From the NCBI GenBank assembly GCA_001599935.1, contig BCIJ01000002.1, forward strand, positions 580,783-644,782: a stretch of DNA of 64,000 nt, written 5' to 3'. The stretch is from Holtermannia corniformis. Its lineage: Eukaryota > Basidiomycota > Tremellomycetes > Holtermanniales. Numbering within the stretch: the stretch's first letter is position 1; each line of letters opens with the position of its first letter. Shown here one piece after another: positions 12,104-24,615 of this stretch. The notes under the pieces are model-generated. The model was not told the origin of the DNA, did no database searches, and saw nothing but the letters and a program-made list of their open reading frames with translations. A program made the position numbers and the translations under genes.

Positions 12104-15100
12104 ATGTCCCACCGTTCTGCCTCGCTGTCACGCTCTCGTGTGTTCGCTCTCGCCCTCGTATACGCCTACGCATCCGACCGTCTCGTTGCCACTGCTCAAT
12201 CGAGCGATGCAACGCAAGTTGGCAGGTGGGTCTCATCGTTATCCATGTCCCTGCTGGCCCGCTGATGATCCAACCAGATGGGGCCATGCAGCCGTCTACC
12301 TCGACTCGCCACCCCGCCTATTGATCCAAGGTGGCAAGACCGACCCATCCAACAGCTACTCGTACACGTCTGCACCCAACACCAACACCGTGCTACTCCT
12401 CCCACTCAACGCCTCATTCTCAGCTACCTCGCCGCCGTTGCAACAGCTCGACAGTGACACTGCCCCATTGTACGCTTGGCACTGTCTCGCACCGAGCGGG
12501 TCCCAAGGCGAGATCCTAAGCTTTGGTGGTGATGGTGGCACGACACTCGCTGTACAGACCAATGCCGACTCTGCCTGGCTGATCGATGCGTCTGCCTCGC
12601 CCGCGCCCTCGTTCACACATCAAGAGACGTCATGGGCGTCACAGCCGATCCGCCGGATCCATCACTCGTGTGCCAGCTCCAGCTCAAAAGCGTTCATCAC
12701 AGGCGGCCTCAAAGACGACGGCTCGCAACAGTCCTACACTGCAGCATATGCGTACTCCTCTTCGGCGTTCTCAGCTCTGCCAGATCTCCCACAAGCGCTG
12801 TGGCATCACTCCTCAACACTACTCCCGAACGGTACCATCCTCGTGCTGTCGGGCATGACGCTATCGGCGGCAGCCGAGACGAGCTTGCTGCCACTTTCGA
12901 CGCTCTGGGCGCTCGATACGGATGATACAGCGGCCGAGTGGCGGACAGTAGACGTTAGTGGGACTGTCCCGGAAGCGAGACGGGGCGCATCGATGGCGCT
13001 GAACGCAAAGGGAGATGCTTTGGTGCTGATCGGTGGTGCTGCGAGTGCGCTGGACACGGTCTCTGGCGATACGTGGCGGTTGGACTTGACGTCGCTGGCG
13101 TGGACAAAAGTCGCAGATGGTGTGTTGAGTCGATCACTGTTGCATTTCAGTAGACGCATCGACGCTGATGCACGCCAGCGCCCGTCGCAAGCTTTGACGC
13201 CATTGCCGTTTCCGTCGGCGACGACCAAGTGGTTTTCTTCGGTGGTGAGTCTCACTTGGGAGCACGATCGCACAGGCTGATCTTTCTGCAGGCTACGGTA
13301 CCTCTGGACCCGTCACGAGCTCTCTCAGCGTCTTCTCATTCGCGACCAACACTTACGTCGACTCGTTCACGCCTGCGCAAACGACTTCAAATGGTGGCAC
13401 CACCGGCACGACCGGATCCACGGGTAACAGTGGCAGTACGGGTGACGCAGGCAAGGATGATGGACACAAAGCGGAAGAGACGGGAACCGGCCAGCAGGGT
13501 GCGAATGAGAAGGAGACGAGCGCGACTGGTTCGTCTTCCGTGCTACACTACCAACTGTGGTCACTGACTACAGCTGCAGGTTCCAATGATCCTTCGTCAC
13601 CGACCGACCCGACCCATCCAGACAAGCCAGACGACGCAAAGAGCAAAAAGTCGTCAATCCTGCCAATCGTCCTCGGCGCCGTCCTCGGTTCACTCGCTTG
13701 TGCTGCCGCCATCCTACTCCTCCTGTGCTGTCGTCGCCGCCGTCGCCAGCGCCAACCATATCCCGCATTCAGCACGACCGACAGCCCCCGCCGCGCACCA
13801 AAGCGCGAATACACTGCCGACACGGAGAAGGACGGTCCAGGCTTGCTAGCGGCATGGCACGATGACACCGAGCAAGAGCTGCATGACGCGCCCCGGCCCC
13901 GGCCGTACGAAGCTGTCATTTCGCCAGCCGTCGGACGCGGGATTCGGCTCGTCCAGGGTCCACGCACAATGCAGCCTGTGCCGCTGATCCAGCGTCATCT
14001 GAGATCGGTCAAGCGCGTGCTGAGTACCGGCAGCTCATCGACACCGACGTCAGAGAGCAGGCGCTTCAATATCCTGCATGACGAGGATAGCCGCGAATTC
14101 GAGCGCGAGCGCGAGAGTGACTGGGCGCTGTCCGAGGAAGGAGACGACCCTGCGCAGTGGCGTTCGGCGGCTAGTCTGCTGGAGGGGCAGGCAGAGGATC
14201 CCTTCCGAGATGATGATGGCGCCTCGCTAGAAGTGCCGACGCCAATCAAGGGTGGACCGGTGCCGACGCCGCGGACGCTCAGTATTGCGTCCGACAACCC
14301 GCTCAACGACTCGCATGCACTGTCGCCTAGCTTGTCTGATCCTTCGAATGGCGCGCTTCTCTTGCCACCTCGCCCGGTCAGCTACCAGACTGTCGCCTCG
14401 TCCGACCCATCCTCGCTCAGCTCTCGTCGCTCGCTCGCATCCGCCGCTGAACCCGCTACAATCCATACCGCTACTATCGCGTCACCTCAAATAGGCACCT
14501 ATGTTCCCATCAAGCGAACCGACACTTTTCTGAATCGCTTGACCGGCGGTTTGCTCGGTGCTCGAAGCGATTCCAAGCGCGAGATGGACATTCGAGATCC
14601 GGCTCCTCCCCCTTCGCTTTGGCCTATCGATTCACCCTTTGGCGAGACGATGACCCCGGAGCTGAGTGATCCGCGTCTGCACCAGAGCGGTCCTTCGCGC
14701 CCGCCGGTGGCTTGGAAAGGGTTGGACGACATCGCCAAGGCGCCCCATGGCAAAAGTGTATCGAGTCTGGCTTCGGCCCAGACCATGCGCGATATGGTGA
14801 TTGTCCAGCGGGAACGTGAGCGCACGGACGGTACCACGAGCTCGGACGAGCTCGACTCGCCCAAGAAGGGAGGAGGCGAGACGCCCGGCAGTGTCGTACT
14901 TGATGGTCCAGCCCTCTCGCAGAGTCCTACGACCGATACACCGAGGTCGAGCACGACCGATCATTGGGGCCTGCGGAACATTACGCCGCCCGCACCGCGC
15001 CCAACGGTCGATCTGACGCCTCCGGCCACGAAAGCGCACCACCGCCGCCCTGTACGCGAAGTCGTCGAGTCCATCAACCGGAAAAGCCTGCCTGGGACGC

Positions 15101-15252
15101 CACTGGCGCTGTTCTCGCCTGCGTCGAGCTATGCGCCGTCACCGTCACCTGAGCGTATCAAACCGCGACCAAGACCGCAAACGACGTATGAGGCTGTCAA
15201 GAAATCGACCTTGGTCGTTGCGAACCCGGACAAGCGGCAGGGCAGTGGTTGA
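12104..15252 (+). CDS. Secreted/plasma-membrane kelch-repeat protein with one transmembrane segment
   Basis: The start at 12104 gives a basic then hydrophobic leader (SRSRVFALALVYAYA). An intron at 12226-12277 joins it to kelch-type repeats: GRWGHAAVYLDSPPRLLIQGG, RIHHSCASSSSKAFITGG, WHHSSTLLPNGTILVLSG, ARRGASMALNAKGDALVLIGG. Two more introns lead to DQVVFFGGYGT and a Thr/Gly/Ser-rich stalk. A single membrane helix follows (ILPIVLGAVLGSLACAAAIL, about 13660-13720), then CCRRRRRQRQ and a long, Ser/Pro-rich cytoplasmic tail. The architecture is an outside kelch propeller with a cytoplasmic tail, common in basidiomycetes. Ligand and role are unknown. An in-frame 51-nt intron near 13529-13579 may be optional because the frame stays open through it. 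Confidence 0.8.
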
Positions 15253-16073
15253 GAGCGGGTCGGAGCTACCGAGTAGTAGGGTATGACGAGTGCTTGTATG
15301 ATATGACAGTTGACCTGACGACTAGATGATGAATATGATGGACTATGGGTTTACATTGTTGTACGGAAGACCAGGCGAGTCGTGACCAAGTTCCGCTCTC
15401 TAACGACCTGACAGCAAACGCAGCAGACCTAGGCCCTTCCGTATAGCTTCAGGACGACGAGGCTGTATATCAGAGCACACAAATCTTGTGTACATAGAAG
15501 CGCCGAAGACCAAGCGCACGCTGACCGGCATCTACGGCCGAGCGATGACGTTATGTACACGCGCCGGATACCACCGACGTTATGCCGTACGCCACATGAA
15601 AGTGTAGCTCAGACTTGAGAAAGTGACGAGCGAGCCGCCCAAGTTGAACTACGGCCCGAAACCCACGTAGATGAAACTGAGATACTGCTTTGCGGTTCTC
15701 GACACTGCTCCACACGATCTCTCATCCCTAGCAGCTGGACTGCAGACGATCTCATATCGAGTCACGTGCTGAATAGGCGCTATCGGCGGTTGACGGCCGT
15801 AGCTTGAGAAACTGGGCGCTGCTGATTCGTTGGCAGGCAAAGTGCCACTTGGAGCGAAATCGAGCTCAAAAGGGGCTCGTCACCAGGACACGCCCGGCCA
15901 ACACGGTTTGTTCACCAACGACTACCAGCTCATCACCTCGACTCCCTCTGAACGCCACCGTCTGCTCTCTAGACGGCTACGGCGCGGACAAAGGAGTACT
16001 TCGGGACAAAACTCATCTGTAGCGCTAGCTCTTCCTCCCTTCCATTCTACATCGCATCCCACTTCGACACACA
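15253..16073. other. Intergenic, kelch gene to aconitase
   Basis: About 820 bp. It should hold the 3' region of the kelch gene and the aconitase promoter. No open frame with coding character was found on either strand. Confidence 0.5.
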
Positions 16074-18781
16074 ATGCTGTCGACCCGGACCCTCTCGTCG
16101 GCTGTCGGCCGTAGCCTCGGCCTCCGCACCCGCGGCTATGCCTCGGTCGCTTCGCGCATTGGCGACACAAAGGTTGAGATGTCGCCTATGCACACTGGCA
16201 AGGGCAACTACATCAACTACCAACGGATTGAGGACAACTTGCAGATTGTTCGCTCAAGGTGAGTCGAATAGCCATCGCATTGTTCGTTTGGTATGCACAA
16301 GGCCTACTTGTGCGCTGTATCCCAGCGTTATCGCTTGCCACCGGATACAGGACGCCGAGCCAATCACAAGCCGATGCTGACCGTGACGCGTGCAGGTTGA
16401 ACCGACCCCTGACTCTCGCCGAGAAGATTGTCTACGGTCACTTGGATGACCCTCACAACCAGGTCATCGAGCGTGGCCAATCGTACCTCAAGCTCCGGCC
16501 CGACCGAGTAGCCTGCCAAGATGCCACTGCGCAAATGGCCATTCTTCAGTTCATGTCGGCCGGTCTCCCCCAGACCGCCGTCCCCACCTCGGTCCACTGT
16601 GACCACTTGATTCAGGCCCAGGTCGGCGGCAAGAAGGATTTGGAACGTGCCATCAACATCAACCGGGAAGTGTACGACTTCTTGGCCTCTGCCTGCGCAA
16701 AGGTCAGTATTACTATGTGAGATCGGGCCGTGCTCTTTACTGACTTGTGCAGTACGGTATCGGCTTCTGGAAGCCAGGATCGGGTATCATCCACCAGATC
16801 ATCCTTGAGAACTACGCCGTGCCCGGTCTCCTCATGCTCGGTACCGACTCGCACACCCCCAACGCCGGTGGTCTCGGCATGGTTGCCTGCGGTGTCGGTG
16901 GTGCCGACGCGGTTGACGTTATGGCTGGCATTCCTTGGGAGCTCAAGTGCCCCAAGGTCATCGGTGTCTACCTCGACGGCAAGATGAACGGCTGGACCAC
17001 TCCCAAGGACATCATTCTGTCCGTTGCTGGTACCCTGACCGTCAAGGGCGGTACCGGGGCCATCATCGAGTACCACGGTCCTGGTGTCGAGAGCCTGTCG
17101 GCTACCGGCATGGCCACCATCTGTAACATGGGTGCCGAGATTGGTGCCACGACCTCGCTCTTCCCCTACAACAAGCGCATGGGCTCGTACCTCGAGGCCA
17201 CCAACCGTGCCGACATTGCCAAGTACGCTCAGATGTTCAACCACAACCTCCAGCCCGACAAGGACTCTGAGTACGACCAGGTCATCAAGCTAGACTTGTC
17301 GACGCTCGAGCCCCACGTCAACGGCCCCTTCACTCCCGATCTTGCCACCCCCATCTCCAAGTTTGCCGAGGAGGTCAAGAAGAACAGCTGGCCCGATGAG
17401 CTCAAGGTTGCGCTCATTGGTTCGTGCACCAACTCGTCGTACGAGGACATGTCGCGCTCGGCCTCGATTGCCAAGGAGGCAAAGGCTCACGGCCTCAACA
17501 CCAAGTCCAAGTTCACCATCACCCCCGGTTCCGAGCAGGTCCGTGCCACGATTGCGCGTGACGGCATGATCGACGCCTTTGAGGACGTTGGCGGTGTCGT
17601 GCTCGCCAATGCCTGCGGCCCGTGCATTGGCCAGTGGGACCGCCAGGACGTCAAGAAGGGCGAGGCCAACTCGATCATCACCTCGTACAACCGCAACTTC
17701 ACCGGCCGTAACGACGCCAACCCTGCCACCCACGCCTTTGTCGCCTCGCCTGACCTCGTGACTGCCATGGCGTTTGCTGGTTCGCTCTCGTTCAACCCTC
17801 TGACCGACTCGCTCAAGGGCGCCGACGGCAAGGAGTTCAAGTTCTCCGACCCTACGGGCTACGAGCTCCCTGCCAAGGGATACGACCCGGGAGAGAACAC
17901 CTTCCAGGCCCCGCCTGCCGACGGCACCACGGTTCAGGTTGCCGTCAGTCCCGAGTCTGACCGTCTCCAACTGCTTTCTCCCTTCAAGCCATGGGACGGC
18001 AAGGACATTATCGATGCTCCCGTCCTCATCAAAGCCGAGGGCAAGTGCAGTGAGTTTTGCAAGTTTCAACAATGGCAGATCTAACATTCCTAGCCACCGA
18101 CCACATTTCCGCTGGTGGCCCATGGCTCAAGTACCGTGGTCACCTCGAGAACATTTCGCAAAACTGCCTGATTGGGGCCATCAACGCAGACTCTGGCAAG
18201 GCGAACGAGGTCATCAACCAGGTCACTGGCGAGTTTGGTGCCGTCCCCACCGTCGGCGCCTACTACCGTGACCACGACATCCCATGGGTCGTTGTCGGTG
18301 ACTGGAACTACGGAGAGGGTTCGTCGCGTGAGCACGCTGCTCTGGAGCCCCGTTTCCTCGGTGGCCGTGCAGTCATCACCCGTTCATTTGCTCGTATCCA
18401 CGAGACCAACTGCAAGAAGCAAGGTCTGCTTCCTCTCTGGTTCGCCAACCCCGCAGACTACGACAAGATCAAGGGTACCGACAAGCTCTCGATCGTCGGC
18501 CTTGACTCGTTTGCGCCAGAGAAGAACCTCAAGGTGCTCGTCAAGCACGAGGACGGGTCCAAGGACGAGTTTGAGGTCTCGCACACCTTTAACGAGGTAC
18601 GCGTTGTGGTCTTTTGAGCGCACACTTGGCTGACATGACATTCTAGAACCAGATACAGTGGTTCAAAGCTGGCTCAGGTGAGTCATGACGCCTTGGCATC
18701 TGTGAGATGTTGCTGACATGTTACTCAGCATTGAACATGATGGCGACCGCAGCAAAGCAACGAGCGGAGAGGAGTGCTTGA
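16074..18781 (+). CDS. ACO1: Mitochondrial aconitate hydratase
   Basis: Fe-S enzyme of the TCA cycle, isomerising citrate to isocitrate in the matrix. The start at 16074 gives the presequence [20 protein letters not shown]. Conserved blocks follow: [37 protein letters not shown], the cluster ligands in [12 protein letters not shown] and [12 protein letters not shown], and in the C-terminal domain [32 protein letters not shown] and [12 protein letters not shown]. It ends near KQRAERSA at 18781. The first intron (about 16259-16395) is 137 nt, two to three times longer than the others. All active-site cysteines are present. Confidence 0.97.
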
Positions 18782-19245
18782 TGGACGAGATGTTGTCATT
18801 GACTTGTCATGTATTTGTCTCCCGGGTAATCATGCACAACTGGGGCGCACACAATCGTACGGGCTCAAGGTTGAAGAGCCGGTACATGTGGTGATTACAG
18901 GTGAAATCAGGCATGGGCATGGCTCCGCTGGGGACACGTTTTCATGGTCCAGCCCCTACACAACTTTCCAGATCGTGGCATCACTCCAAAAAGCGCAAGC
19001 GTCACGATCCCCTTTACTCCTCTATCCGCCGCCCAGGACCAAAACCATGGCTTGCCGCACCTGAGCCTCTCCATATCTCTGCCAGCACGTCCGAGAGTTC
19101 CCAGATGCCGTTCAAGCGGCTGTCTGCCCATCGGAAGACTCGAAGACTGAGTTGAGGATGTTTAAGAAGAGGATCACGTGACTGAATGGTTCACCCGAGA
19201 CGCCGAGACGACGAAGGTTGGCCTATACAATCATCAGAGCTCAGC
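18782..19245. other. Intergenic, aconitase to TMEM256
   Basis: About 460 bp with the aconitase 3' region and the promoter of the next gene. Nothing else recognised. Confidence 0.5.
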
Positions 19246-19667
19246 ATGAACCCTCAACTCGTCTGGAAAGCAGGGGCTGTCTTCGGTATGTGATGACAAG
19301 ACTCGGTGATCAGCGCTCACGCTACATCGCAGCCGCAACGGGCATCACCGCCAACGCCTTCGGGTCGCACGCCTTGAAAGCCCGCGTCCCACCCGCCAGC
19401 GTGCAATCGTGGCAGACGGCTTCAACCTACCTCATCTACTCTGGTCTCTCCCTCCTCGCCATCTCTCTTCACCCTCGGCACGGACGCAACAAGTGGGCCG
19501 CGGGTTTGATCGGTGGCGGTGCGATCATCTTCTCGGGATCCATCTTTGGGCTCGTGCTAGCGAGGGAGCGGACGGGCAAGATTCTGGGTCCGATCACGCC
19601 GATCGGTGGTATGGGTATGATCCTGGGGTATGCTGGCCGGGTGATGCAGGATTGTGGCGCTGGTTGA
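19246..19667 (+). CDS. TMEM256/DUF423 family small membrane protein
   Basis: Short integral membrane protein, about 120 residues. Exon 1 is MNPQLVWKAGAVF; a short intron joins it to AATGITANAFGSHALKAR. The FGSHALK block, followed by QSWQTASTYLIYSGLSLLA, is the DUF423/TMEM256 signature. Hydrophobic segments lie at ASTYLIYSGLSLLAISL, AAGLIGGGAIIFSGSIFGLVL and ITPIGGMGMILGYAG. The molecular role of the family is not established. Confidence 0.88.
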
Positions 19668-19850
19668 CCTCCATTCAGCTTCTTGGCTTTGGCCTTCTGA
19701 TCCCACGAGGTGCGCGTTGTGACGAGGGATCGCACGTATGGGACTGGACAACAATGTATACATTTCACAACTCTCGTAGTCGGGATCAACGACGTCAATG
19801 TACAATGAGACCATAACAGCGATACAATATGGATTTGGGGATCCGACGCT

Positions 19851-20613
19851 CTAGCAGAAGATGAGCCTGCTTTCGTCCCTCACCCCTCCGGGCGTTGCCG
19901 TACGCTCGCTACCAGACGTCGCGTACTCATGGTCTGGGACAACTCCGACGCTCATACTGGCCGCAATGCTGATGAACAGGTCTTCGCTCAGCTTGTCATT
20001 GCCCTTGGCCCTGCCAAACCAGTCACCGAGAGCACGCAGCGTATCCTTGCCCTTGCAGACCTCTGCCCACGCTTGCTCTTCGGCCTGGCGAACGACCTGC
20101 GGCGAGAGCCGCGCAGACTGGTATTGGTGGTATGTGGTGGATGGTGTGTTGTGCACCGAACTGGTGGCGAGGGCCCGGGCGTCGGCTGGGTGGTGGCGAC
20201 GCAGCAGATGGGCGTGGACCTGACGGTAGGCTTCGGCGTCATTGTTGAGCAGGCACCAGAGAGGGATGGGAACGGCTTCAGCCAGGAGCAGAGACCGAGA
20301 AGAGATGAGCGTGAGGTAGTCCATGCTGTGTTCTGAGGGCGTCGTCAGCACCTTCGCCACTGGCACCCCTGCTTCTCGAATCAGACTCACGTAGCTGATG
20401 GAACGGACGGATGTCTTCCTTGTGAATCGAGACTAGTAGCCGTGTACTTGTGGAAGTTGGAAGTACGGTGCGTTGGAGTTGACTTGACCTGCTGTGCGTG
20501 TAGGAAGAAAGGAAAACGCGAAGCTCGGGCTCAAAGGAGGCCGTCACACGACCCCGTCCGCACACAGCCTCAGAGCGCCAGAAGTGATCACCGTCGGATC
20601 CTTTCGGCGACAA
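19851..20613 (-). CDS. Unrecognised protein, two exons
   Basis: I do not recognise this gene. Two open frames join through a good 59-nt intron at 20333-20391 (GTGAGT donor) to read IHKEDIRPFHQLQHSMDYL. After it comes ISSRSLLLAEAVPIPLWCLL and, later, LRALGDWFGRAKGNDKLSED; the protein ends ESRLIFC at 19851. No signal peptide or membrane helix is clear. The start at 20613 is simply the first in-frame one; the N-terminal 40 residues look poor as protein, and the true start may lie in another exon. It converges with the TMEM256 gene. Confidence 0.5.
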
Positions 20614-21071
20614 ATCACCAATAGGTGGCTTCGAGGGAGTCTATGGGACCTGACGCGAGCTGTAGATGCCAAAGTGATCCCATGCGTACTGTCAAGCCTT
20701 GCAGAGCATGCTTGGAACGTACAGACATGTCGTCCTGGCCGGTCAGGCGTCCTCAACTTTTGTTCTGACAACTCTGCATCATGTTGGTCTCTCATGCACT
20801 ACTACTTGATCTTTCATCGATCCCCTCCAGTCCCAGTGGCTGCGCATGTGACGCGAAGCCAGTAGCCAACGTTCGGCCAGCTTTACCGTCGACGTCTGTG
20901 CGCAACTGCCACTCTGACATTCTGCCACGTTTGTATTTGCTCACCGACAAACCCTTCACGTCCTCCACCGACAGCTATCATGGCGATACTCTGCGCGACT
21001 TGTCTGCCTAGTCACATCGCACATCGGTCACAAACGTAGCGAGCCAGCGCGTAGAGGACCGCAACCTCCTC
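20614..21071. other. Divergent intergenic region
   Basis: About 460 bp between the unrecognised minus-strand gene and the ARP10 gene. No feature recognised beyond the implied promoters. Confidence 0.4.
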
Positions 21072-23155
21072 ATGAGCCTGTCAGCATCAACAAATCAGCC
21101 GCAGGGCTCTGGCAGCTCGGCCTTCACGACCCCAACCAAGCGTCCGAGCTTTCAACCAGAGGCAGGTCCAAGCAGACCGGCAGGCGCCTCACCGGCATAT
21201 GTAACTGTACGTATGAGCTGTCACTTCTATCTCATGATCAGACCTCACAACGCTCAGAATCTCCGACGCCATTCACTGTACGGTACCGAGGATAGGGTCG
21301 TGATCGAGTGCGCAACATGGCTATATCGAACGAACCTGCTGCTGACACGTTTGCAGTCCCGGTTCGAGACTCTGGAAAGTCGGCTTCAGTGGCGAGCCCC
21401 GACCTCGGGCCGTCTTTCGCGCTACACCTGGCTTCGAAGGCGAGCGAGAGCTATGGGATCTCGACATGGACTTGGTGCACGGCGCCGAGGGTGATCGGGA
21501 GGAGGCTGAGCGGCTCGTGGCGGCGAGGTTGAGGCGACGTCTGCGCGAGGTGTTTGCGACGTGAGTCATGAGGTCGATGCCCAGTTCTGCGGTAGGCTGA
21601 ACGGCAACAGACATCTCTTGACTGATGCCAAGTCGCGCAAAGTCATCATTGCTGAAAGTGCATTCTTGCCGATCGCTGTCAAGGAGCATATCACCCGGAT
21701 TCTCTTCCAAAACCTCAAGGTCAGCTCATGACTTGCTTCATCATAGTGAGGCTCATCCATTCAGGTTCCATCGGTGTCGTTTGTCTCATCGCATGTTCTG
21801 TCTGTAATCGCAACAGGCCGTATCACCGGCTTGGTACTAGACTGCGGTTACCTCGAGACGAGTATCGTGCCGGTGCGTTGCTGTTTGAGCGAGCGAGAGT
21901 GCTAGCTGACTCTGACCAAGGTCTACGCATCTCGGCCCATGCACAGCAACGTCGGGACTTCAACGCTTGCTGGTCGCACTCTCGCAAACCGTCTTCGCGC
22001 CTTACTGTTCAACTTTGCAACCTATGTCGCTCCACCAGCTGCGATTGGGTCGTCTCAGTCTGCCCCACAGCGAGTGCCCGATGAGCTGCTGACGGACGAC
22101 GTGGTCGAGATGGTTCTGACGCGTGGGTGTTTTGTCGGCAGTGCCATTGTCGGGGATGAGTTGGATGTCACTACGCCAGTGACTCCCGAAACAAGTCGCA
22201 CCCGACGACGTTCCCTCGGCCAAGGTGTTTGGACCGAGAACGAAAGAGTGCCGTACGCGCCTGGCGAGACGCCTGCCGGTGCAGCGCCCGGTGAGTCTGC
22301 ATACGACGAGGCGACCGACGAAGAGTATATGGCATCACTCCAACGGCGCTACGAAAAGTCGTCGACGGCTGTCACGACGGTGTACAAGATCCCACCTGGG
22401 CCAGACAGTCCTGTTGCGATGAGCTATGGCAGCTTGATTGTGCCTGGGTGGATTCGAGAGCGTGCAGCCGAGGTGTTATTCGAGGATCACCCGCATGTCG
22501 AGGATTCGGGCCTTGCTGATCTGGTTCTCAAATCGCTGCTCAAGGTGAGTCTCATGCTGTTGCTTTCCGATGAAGACGGGCCTGATTATAACAGTTACCT
22601 GTGGATCTGCGAGTGCCGATGGCGTCTTCCATCTTGGTGACAGGAGGGACAGCCTCTCTTCCTGGCTTTATCCCACGGCTACGCGTCTCCATTCTTCGCG
22701 GCCTCATGCCCCCGACCACTTTGATCTCTCCATCAATCAACCCCGTCGCCCTACCATCCGTTGGTGCCCTCTCAGCCAGCAGCATCAAAGCCAGCAACGC
22801 ATCCTGGCGCTCAAAACAATTCGAGCCATACAAGCCCATCTACTCGCTCGCGTCAAAGATTGCAATCCTGAACGACCCGAGCCCACTAGACTCTGATGGC
22901 TCGTCGAGTGGCGGCAAAGCACCATGCTGGACGCCAGGCCTCATGCCGTGGGTTGGTGGCTCGTTGGCCGGGTCATTGAAGACTGGCGGGATCGAGGTGT
23001 TGAGAGAGTATTTCGATGAGGCGGCGGCGGAAACGGCGGCCAGGGCCGAAGCGGATGCGGAGTCAACTCAGGGTGGTTCGCGTCGACGAAAGGGCTATAG
23101 GGTGGTAGGGGTTGTGCCGGATTGGTCGAGGACGAACTTGGTCAAGGCTAAATAA
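21072..23155 (+). CDS. ARP10: Actin-related protein 10 (dynactin pointed-end subunit)
   Basis: Divergent actin fold, likely the Arp10/Arp11 subunit of the dynactin pointed end. After a Ser/Pro-rich N-terminus the exons give TEDRVVI, then SRFWKVGFSGEPRPRAVF, the block that separates this family from true actin. Then come SRKVIIAESAFLPIAVKEHI, GLVLDCGYLETSIVPVY and, near the C-terminus, MASSILVTGGTASLPGFIPRL and KAPCWTPGLMPWVGGSLAGSL. A loop of about 100 residues (22180-22430, RRRSLGQG to YEKSST) is low complexity and inserted relative to actin. The usual ATP-contact motifs are weak, as expected for Arp10. Confidence 0.85.
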
Positions 23156-23324
23156 TGAGTTTGATGACATTGAAATGAACGGCACGTCGCGCACAGCTGT
23201 CGCACCCTGTCAGAGGCGGTCTGTCTCGCCGCTGACTAAAGCGCGAGGCACGTAGCGGCAGCGCAGCCTAGACGATGCAATGCATGCAAGTTACAACTCT
23301 TGCGCCCTCAGACCCACCCGGGCC

Positions 23325-24371
23325 CTAGAACACCCGCGGCCACAAGCCATCGCCAACAAGCGCCTTGATGCCTCCCTCCACCAATCGCTCCCTAATCCAA
23401 TCTCTCACTCCCTCGATCTCCACCCCTGCGACCCTAAGGATCCCCGCCTTGCCGCCTTCGCCAGCTCCGGCTATAGGACTATAGCTCCACACCAGGCTCA
23501 TCGGCTTGGCCTGCTGGAAGACTGCTTGATCTCGTCGGTTCGTCATAGCCTCCAAGTACGTCAACAGTGGCTGCATGAGCGGGCCGACTATCAGAAGTGT
23601 GGTGTAGTTGTGATATGGCGCAAGCTTTGTTCGGATAGGTGTAGGGCCGGAGGGAGCAAGGATGAGGCGATCGCGCATGAGGAGCTTGGATCCGATATAT
23701 ACATCGTTGGTCGATGCGTAGAGATCCATCGTCCATGTCTCTTCGCCTGTCTCGTTGGTTTGCATGGCGACTTTTGACGATCCCGACCGTGCGCCACGCC
23801 CGCTACTGACGGCGTCTAGCACGAGGAGACTGGCAGTACCGCAGACGGGCAGGTCGAAGCGTTGGTGTTGCTCATACTTCGACTTTGCGAACGGCGCGAG
23901 TGGGTCGGGTAGATGCAGAAGCAGCGAGTCTGGAGCCAAGCTGACTCGTAGTCTTTGTGTCGTGTGGTCGCTCGATAACGGTCGTCCGAGCGATAGTGGG
24001 CGTATCCCTGGACGCGACTTGAAGACTTTGGTGCTCCCTTGGGTCAGGAGGACGAGCCAGCCGCCAGGATCGATGGTCACCAACAAGCTGATCAGGTCGC
24101 CCGCCACGAGACCGCCGCCATATGCCAGCGTGTAGCATAACGCCAATTGTGAAGGTTGTGAAGGAAGTGGAGTGGGCGCTAGGAGTTTGAGAGGATAGCT
24201 GGCAAGTGATGTTGAGAAACTAGCATGCTTAGAAGAGGTGGAGGTTGCAAGATGGAGCTGGCCAGATCCGGGAGGATTGGGGGTGCGAGGTGCCGACGAG
24301 CTGGCTGAGCTGGGCTGGACTGGTATGTCTTGGAGTTTGCTGCTCGCCTGATTGGTAGCCAATATGCTCAT
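23325..24371 (-). CDS. Urease accessory protein UreD
   Basis: Scaffold that binds apo-urease and helps load the nickel centre together with UreF and UreG. It is a single exon of 348 codons. Family blocks are visible: CYTLAYGGGLVAGDLISLLV, TQGSTKVFKSRPG, LPDPLAPFAKSKYEQHQRFDL and WTMDLYASTNDVYIGSKLLM. The C-terminus is GLWPRVF. No other urease gene is in the window. It converges with ARP10 (169 bp between stops) and diverges from the sphingoid kinase gene. Confidence 0.9.
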   Translation of the reverse strand: MSILATNQASSKLQDIPVQPSSASSSAPRTPNPPGSGQLHLATSTSSKHASFSTSLASYPLKLLAPTPLPSQPSQLALCYTLAYGGGLVAGDLISLLVTIDPGGWLVLLTQGSTKVFKSRPGIRPLSLGRPLSSDHTTQRLRVSLAPDSLLLHLPDPLAPFAKSKYEQHQRFDLPVCGTASLLVLDAVSSGRGARSGSSKVAMQTNETGEETWTMDLYASTNDVYIGSKLLMRDRLILAPSGPTPIRTKLAPYHNYTTLLIVGPLMQPLLTYLEAMTNRRDQAVFQQAKPMSLVWSYSPIAGAGEGGKAGILRVAGVEIEGVRDWIRERLVEGGIKALVGDGLWPRVF

Positions 24372-24615
24372 ATCCCGCGGACCGACTGTGCTTGCGGACC
24401 CTCTTCTTGACCGTCCAAGCCTTGAAGACCTTACCTTGTGCGGGTGCAGATTCTAGCAAGTTCAGATACTTTTGCTACGACAGCTAGCAACCGGCACCTG
24501 TGGCAGTGCTAGGCACTAGCGTGTTTGTGTGTGTGCGCGCCGATCGACAGTCTGTGCGCGTACAAGCTACCTTTGACCAAAGGAGAGACCGACGCAATCA
24601 GTGGCGGACCCAAAC

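Noticed and set aside
17290..18123. 277-codon minus-strand frame opposite aconitase
   Set aside because: Shadow caused by GC-rich codons; the plus strand is clearly aconitase.
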